Source: Phocaeicola intestinalis
GTDB lineage: Bacteria; Bacteroidota; Bacteroidia; Bacteroidales; Bacteroidaceae
Assembly: GCF_014837065.1 (NCBI RefSeq)
Contig: NZ_JACSPP010000036.1
Coordinates: 1 to 39,063, forward strand
Reading direction: 5' to 3'
DNA: 39,063 nt
Shown: piece after piece, positions 36,101-39,063 of the stretch
How positions within the stretch are numbered: the stretch's first letter is position 1
How the letters are laid out: each line of letters opens with the position of its first letter
Translations under genes and position numbers: made by a program
The notes under the pieces: generated by a model
The model's input: the letters and a program-made list of their open reading frames with translations, nothing else
Databases searched by the model: none
Told to the model about the DNA's origin: nothing

Positions 36101-36833
36101 TGCTTCTTCGTTAGGTCTGGAATTGTCGGCTTCGGCTTTTTACCGTTATCGCACAATACGTGAAATTGCCAAACATAAGGATGCTTCTATCTGTTTTTGG
36201 CATCACGAAGACAACGATAAGCCTATAGCCGTTATTGTATGTGGAGATACTTATTTCGCCCCTGATTACATTCAATTAGCTGATAAATTGTCGGATAAAT
36301 ATTCGGTTTTGGTGCTTGAATCATATCATGAATATCTATTAGGTAATGCAACAACAGATTGGGAACAAGTGTTGGAGGCATATCTCTCTATTATGCAAAA
36401 AGTGTTGGATGGTCGGGCACCTCAGCTTTTATCCGGTTTTTGTTTAGGAGGAGAAATGGCACTCGGTATGGCTTCTCTTCTTGAGAAACAAAGCATACGG
36501 CCTGATTTGCTGTTGATTGATAGTTTTGTTAATCGGGATAAAGGTTTGCCTATAGCAATGGATTATCCCGGAACGTCAGAAATTGTAAATGCACGGCGAC
36601 AGGAGGAAACAAATAGGCTTTTACAGACGCAAAAACTCTCCTCTTATGAAGGTGATATATGTATAATATTGGCAAATCGTTTTACAACAGAGCGTATGCA
36701 ACTGAATGATGAGGCACTTGTCGCTGCCCGTCGTCAGTTTGAGGAAAATCCTGTTGAATGGAAAAGGCTTTATCCTCAAAGTTCTATTGAATGGCGTAAT
36801 GCTATCCATTGGGATATATTAAAGAATTTATAA
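33102..36833 (+). CDS. Single-module nonribosomal peptide synthetase (C-A-T-TE)
   Basis: The ATG at 33102 has a good GGAGG (33092-33096) and gives 1243 residues. The condensation domain (about 1-430) has the active HHICIDG (His129). The adenylation domain (about 440-965) has LKAGGAYVILDSSYP, ISTSGTTGHPKG, NGYGPTETT, YRSGDIVSRLPNGH, KIHGFRIESGEIE and NGKIDLKSLP. The carrier domain has DLFDLGLTSIQ (Ser991). The thioesterase has GFCLGGEMA (Cys1114 in the nucleophile position) and a C-terminal His in NAIHWDIL. Reading the specificity positions by eye gives D-A-W-L-W-A-G-V-C, similar to aromatic/Phe-type pockets (tentative). An N-terminal C domain with no upstream carrier implies a donor supplied in trans. 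No phosphopantetheinyl transferase is in the window. The DNA is AT-rich, unlike flanking genes. Confidence 0.93.
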   Translation: MKLQLNRYQDNLWRYANLFPEDYYNLGWSARLSANLRIDLFAKAFNYVVHTVELMHSVLLGDAKSGFYFEETDENQSVFEVISCSFDECQQDMERFTKRPFDLSHEWPIRARLYHLSDDSFILLIVFHHICIDGVTGLDFFSMLESVYNQLDADGNYPNLEIPSWEDSIHRMENGQRALSLIDLNNWRKTLSNEPLELFFPDVNNSTSYTVNFEMFELGESLMSRINHIARQNGVTAFIVILAAWMIVLSRFTGRKGIFVENSINMRTTKSKNLVGFFVNNIPLSVDFSNLVMVKDVFSVLAQQWKTLRTLRHYTWPELLSFLKRENPLNDLGRVNVGINFAGWSNSFNLSLSNVDCRFFRRLDHSSSLDLFLDVEPTKTGFSRINYHPIFSIEQIQMLIESLRTVLEVFVSDIERPLSSISMMPEEKQKQIMQSYENKLDSLPSVKESINDRFERLAALNPNKIAIVYDGSKMTYLTLSIQVNRNANCLRLVYQSHFHYELPLGEPIGIYTNNKCLAIIWMLSILKAGGAYVILDSSYPLERIAFLVQDYGIHCVLTDDKCAIGEKLPKDLFYIDIYNTEKAENNCPRIHPSSLAYIISTSGTTGHPKGVPIRHEQVLELVQSGVFVSDADQCVLQFASLCFDASVWEIFFTLLHGSTLVIATEEQRLDMNKLQDLLIEQQVTIALFPPAILPNFPHIAIPSLKKIWVAGETASRKEIDYWQTQCSVFNGYGPTETTVCASACQFDLETPSNDIGLPLPAVTCYVLDENQNMVPDFVCGELYIGGPQVASGYINRPEQNSVKFIPNPFATEKDYRLKRNLFLYRSGDIVSRLPNGHLLFHGRTDFQVKIHGFRIESGEIESILNQHPMILQCVVQVQTISNDKVLVAYILPKEESANLSELELKAYLLDYLPSYMIPTKWVFVTGFPMTVNGKIDLKSLPAPSLNEEFVEVDVVKATSVEERLLESIASEVLRMKQISVTTDLFDLGLTSIQVMMIVSGASSLGLELSASAFYRYRTIREIAKHKDASICFWHHEDNDKPIAVIVCGDTYFAPDYIQLADKLSDKYSVLVLESYHEYLLGNATTDWEQVLEAYLSIMQKVLDGRAPQLLSGFCLGGEMALGMASLLEKQSIRPDLLLIDSFVNRDKGLPIAMDYPGTSEIVNARRQEETNRLLQTQKLSSYEGDICIILANRFTTERMQLNDEALVAARRQFEENPVEWKRLYPQSSIEWRNAIHWDILKNL

Positions 36834-36847
36834 GGAGTGGGATTGAT

Positions 36848-37393
36848 ATGATACAGAACGAAACAATAACCAATATCCTGACACGAGTTACGGTCAGGAG
36901 GTTTACAGACGAGCCGGTAAGCGATGAGGCGTTGCACATCTTGCTACAGGCAGCCATGGCCGCACCCAGTTCGATGAATTTTCAGCCTTGGCATTTCATC
37001 GTGGTGCGTGATGAGGCAGTCATGCAAAAACTCAAGGATTGTTTGCCTTATGCAAAGATGATAAATAAGGGATGTACGGGGATTGTGGTTTGTGGCGATG
37101 TGTCTCTTTACGAATCCATCAATAAGATGGATAAGGAAGACAACACACTTTATTGGGTGCAAGATTGTTCGGCTGCATCCGAGAATCTGTTGCTGGCAGC
37201 CCATTCTATCGGGCTGGGAGCTGTATGGACGGGAATTTATCCACTGGAAAGCCGTGTGGATAAATTGCGTGATTTGCTGTCTGTGCCTGTCCATATTGTA
37301 CCTTTGAACTTGATATTGGTGGGGCATCCGGTCAACATTCCTCAACCGAAGAATAAATGGAACAAAACAAAAATACATTACGATAAATTCTGA
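36848..37393 (+). CDS. Nitroreductase-family flavoprotein
   Basis: The ATG at 36848, preceded by AAGGAG at 36832-36837, gives 181 residues, typical for FMN-dependent nitroreductases. The N-terminal VRRFTDEPVSDEAL, AAPSSMNFQPWHFIVV, GLGAVWTGIYP and VGHP motifs bind FMN and form the dimer interface. In nonribosomal clusters such proteins can oxidise heterocycles or form dehydroamino bonds, but many are general quinone/nitro reductases. It lies 14 bases after the NRPS stop and its composition is again GC-balanced (53% in one hand-counted line). A tailoring role is an inference from position. Confidence 0.9.
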   Translation: MIQNETITNILTRVTVRRFTDEPVSDEALHILLQAAMAAPSSMNFQPWHFIVVRDEAVMQKLKDCLPYAKMINKGCTGIVVCGDVSLYESINKMDKEDNTLYWVQDCSAASENLLLAAHSIGLGAVWTGIYPLESRVDKLRDLLSVPVHIVPLNLILVGHPVNIPQPKNKWNKTKIHYDKF

Positions 37394-37401
37394 ACACTTG
37401 T

Positions 37402-37806
37402 ATGTTGAACGAAATCTTATTCCATCATGTCGGTTATGTGGTAGCCGATATCCGTCTTTCTGCTGCTCAGTTTGCCCAATTGGGGTATGTAGCTGGAGAG
37501 ATACTTTACGATGAAGGCTTGCAGGTTGAACTTTGTTACCTGACTAAGGAGGGGGCACCTCTTGTTGAGCTTGTACATCAGTTGCAGTCTGGTTCGCTTG
37601 AAGCCAGTCTGCTTCATGCCAATGGTGTTATGCCGTATCATCTGGCTTACGAAGCTTTGGGATTTGATAAAGCTTGTGAGGAGTTGCTTGCCCAAGGCTA
37701 TGAACGGTTGTTTGCCCCGGTACAGGTAGGGGCATTGCAGGGCATTCGGATTTGTTATTTTCATCATCCGGATGCTGGTTATATAGAACTGATAGAGAAA
37801 CGTTGA
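37402..37806 (+). CDS. VOC/glyoxalase-fold protein
   Basis: The 134-residue protein is a single VOC (beta-alpha-beta-beta-beta) dimer-type metalloenzyme. Candidate metal ligands are His9 (FHHVGYVV), Glu56 (LVELV), His80 (PYHLAYE) and Glu129 (GYIELIE), the spacing of methylmalonyl-CoA epimerase/glyoxalase I-like proteins. It starts 8 bases after the nitroreductase and is the last gene of the apparent NRPS operon. It might epimerise, isomerise or bind/sequester the NRPS product (resistance-type VOC). Which of these is not decidable from sequence. Confidence 0.87.
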   Translation: MLNEILFHHVGYVVADIRLSAAQFAQLGYVAGEILYDEGLQVELCYLTKEGAPLVELVHQLQSGSLEASLLHANGVMPYHLAYEALGFDKACEELLAQGYERLFAPVQVGALQGIRICYFHHPDAGYIELIEKR

Positions 37807-37812
37807 ACGGTA

Positions 37813-37941
37813 TAATGGCAATGTGGCAATTTGTTAATGTGGCAATGTGTTAATGTGGCAATTTGCTAATTTGCTAATGTGGCGATTTGCTAATTTGCTA
37901 ATGTGTTAATGTGCTCTCATATTATTCATTAGCACATTAAC
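37813..37941. repeat. AATGTGGCAATTTGCT tandem repeat ending in a hairpin
   Basis: Short words AATGTGGCA / ATTTGCTA are reiterated. Two adjacent 24-base copies at 37852-37875 and 37876-37899 differ at one position. The run ends in an 11-base perfect hairpin (GTTAATGTGCT 37905-37915 with AGCACATTAAC 37931-37941). It directly follows the VOC gene and may serve as its transcript end. Confidence 0.8.
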
Positions 37942-37988
37942 GCTGCATTTTCATACGGTTTTGTGCGTCAGGCTCAGGAAGCGGTTTG

Positions 37989-38189
37989 TTACGTTGTTGA
38001 GCCGGGTGTGTTGATAATCAGTAACGCTGTTATGTGGGAATATGGTTTTTGGCATGTCACAGTACTTGGCAAAGCTTTTTCATCTATATGCATCGGTGCG
38101 CGCAAGTACATGCGGTGACGGACGCAGATAGTTGATAGTCCGTCAGATGATAGCAGACAGTTGATAATCAATGTGCGTAAATTAATCAT
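37989..38189 (-). other. Weak minus-strand frame of doubtful coding status
   Basis: A 66-codon frame encodes a Cys/His/Arg-containing peptide (STICVRHRMYLRAPMHI) with no known motif. It overlaps the left end of the inverted-repeat element at 38187 by three bases. I have a vague memory of similar small frames scattered in related genomes, which would suggest a repeated non-coding sequence rather than a gene. Nothing else is supported in 37942-38186. Confidence 0.2.
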
Positions 38190-38338
38190 GCCAATCAGGA
38201 GTTAAAGGGGAGTTAGAAGAAGTTATTGTCCGCCGGGCTTTGGGTATCGGTTTCAGAAGCAGGACTATTGACCTTTACCTCCTGAACGAAGTGGTAACTC
38301 CTGTGAAACATAACAGCTTTTAATTCCTGATTGGCATG
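38187..38338. mobile_element. 152-bp element with 22-bp terminal inverted repeats
   Basis: The 22 bases at 38187-38208 match the reverse complement of 38317-38338 at 20 positions. The outer 14 (CATGCCAATCAGGA) are perfect. The centre carries no protein frame. Size and ends fit a MITE-like non-autonomous element or a structured RNA. No transposase is present. Confidence 0.55.
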
Positions 38339-38670
38339 CATTACATTTTTATTTCATGTGTTAAATTGAAAGTCCGGTGTTGAAAATTTGGTGGCAGATG
38401 TAGTTGTGAGCCTTCTGAGGCTTTCCCACTTGGACTGGAGGAAATGTTTTTGTGTTAATTTGATAGTCCCTCCTTTTGTTAACTGCTAAATCCTTTAACA
38501 TAATGTGGTTAAAGTCGTGATGAAAAAGGCTTCAAATGCTTTAGGGAACCGAAATATTTGTTAGAAGCTGTTTTGAATTTATCGTGCGATGATTTGGAAT
38601 GAGTTTTTGAGGCATTTTCGCTTCTGTGTAAGCATTCGATAAACTACAGTCATTAAATATCTATATAATG
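38339..38670. other. Non-coding stretch with an IS-end-like motif
   Basis: No credible gene. GAAGCTGTTTTGAATT at 38564-38579 resembles the left end of the IS5-like remnant at 8229 (14 of 16 positions), so a solo IS end may be left here. The rest shows no recognisable structure. Confidence 0.35.
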
Positions 38671-38711
38671 ATAGCGACTGTTACTATTGGATTCATAGTG
38701 ACAGTCGCTAT
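38671..38711. terminator. Strong hairpin between the repeat region and the IS66 fragment
   Basis: A 17-base stem, ATAGCGACTGTTACTAT (38671-38687) with ATAGTGACAGTCGCTAT (38695-38711), has a single G-T pair and a 7-base loop, followed by AGTTTTG. It can act in either direction and sits 33 bases beyond the stop of the minus-strand transposase fragment. Confidence 0.7.
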
Positions 38712-38743
38712 AGTTTTGTTGAACCTGTATGTTGACGTTGTGG

Positions 38744-38992
38744 TTAGTTAGCGGATTCTACAGTTTGTTTGGTCAACAGGCTCTCCGGATGTTGCAGTTT
38801 CCATTTGTGCGGAAGAAGGTTAAGCAGTTCCTCATCAGCGGACTTCTTATGATACGGCATTTGGGCAATGATATCCTTCAGGTAATCCCTTGGGTTCACA
38901 TCGTGTGCCTTGCAGGTGGCCAGCAGGGAACAGATTACAGACATGTTAACGGCAGCCTCGTGATTACCGCAGAAGAGATAGTTCTTGCGCCC
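38744..38992 (-). pseudogene. IS66-family transposase, C-terminal fragment
   Basis: The minus-strand frame reads GRKNYLFCGNHEAAVNMSVI, then SLLATCKAHDVNPRDYLKDI and LPHKWKLQHPES. This is the well-conserved C-terminal end of IS66 transposases. An in-frame stop lies directly upstream of the GRK codons (38993-38995), where the element is broken. About 83 residues of the roughly 500 in a full transposase remain. It is followed on the right by a short direct repeat (TATGTTGGCAT twice, 38994-39020). Confidence 0.88.
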
Positions 38993-39063
38993 TTATGTTG
39001 GCATTATATTTATGTTGGCATAATAGAATAAAATATTGTAAATCAATCTATAAGAAATTTTTT

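Noticed and set aside
38187..38338. Integron attC site
   Set aside because: The ends are long simple inverted repeats. I could not place the R'/R'' core sites (GTTRRRY / RYYYAAC) in the right positions, and no integrase is nearby.

Overview
The window looks like chromosomal DNA of a Bacteroidales gut commensal (Bacteroides/Phocaeicola-like). Supporting signs are the BioB/BioA/BioF/BioG/BioC/BioD set, a propeller-type periplasmic sensor kinase, a surface-lipoprotein signal of the Cys-Ser-acidic type, promoter-like TTTG / TAnnTTT boxes, mostly poor Shine-Dalgarno sites, and an IS66 remnant. Genus is inferred, not proven. Every real gene except the IS66 fragment is on the + strand.

Region 1 (1-8230): mannonate dehydratase (uxuA), a small protein of unknown function lying between long perfect hairpins, then a biotin operon bioB-bioA-bioF-bioG-bioC-bioD. 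It has all four ring-assembly steps and the BioC/BioG pair for making pimeloyl-ACP. A 42-bp in-frame minisatellite sits between bioF and bioG. An AraC-type regulator remnant follows bioD.

Region 2 (8229-9240): a collapsed IS5-like element with both ends and a 45-codon transposase stub, a 22-bp tandem repeat, and an AT-rich leader with a promoter-like pair.

Region 3 (9241-18203): three paralogous repeat-rich proteins, probably beta-solenoids, one of them a predicted surface lipoprotein. They are interleaved with a cupin and followed by a DJ-1/PfpI protein, a Pro-1 tautomerase, a ThDP-dependent enzyme and an MFS transporter. A 160-bp inverted-repeat element lies after the ThDP enzyme.

Region 4 (18263-25082): a partner-switching module consisting of a response regulator fused to a PP2C phosphatase, two STAS proteins and one RsbW-like kinase. 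It is interleaved with an AGE-family epimerase, a GlgX-type debranching enzyme and a second PfpI protein. No sigma factor is encoded nearby.

Region 5 (25273-37806): a membrane-anchored WD40 protein, a large periplasmic-propeller histidine kinase lacking its phosphoacceptor His, a soluble orthodox kinase, a TPR-TonB-dependent receptor, and a one-module NRPS (C-A-T-TE with a Cys in the thioesterase elbow) followed by a nitroreductase and a VOC protein. Spacings are a few bases or overlaps. The receptor barrel and most of the NRPS are much more AT-rich than their neighbours. The most interesting reading is a compact sensor / receptor / nonribosomal-metabolite locus, possibly feeding the partner-switching module upstream.

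Region 6 (37807-39063): mostly non-coding repeats, a 152-bp element with 22-bp terminal inverted repeats, a strong hairpin and a minus-strand IS66 C-terminal fragment.
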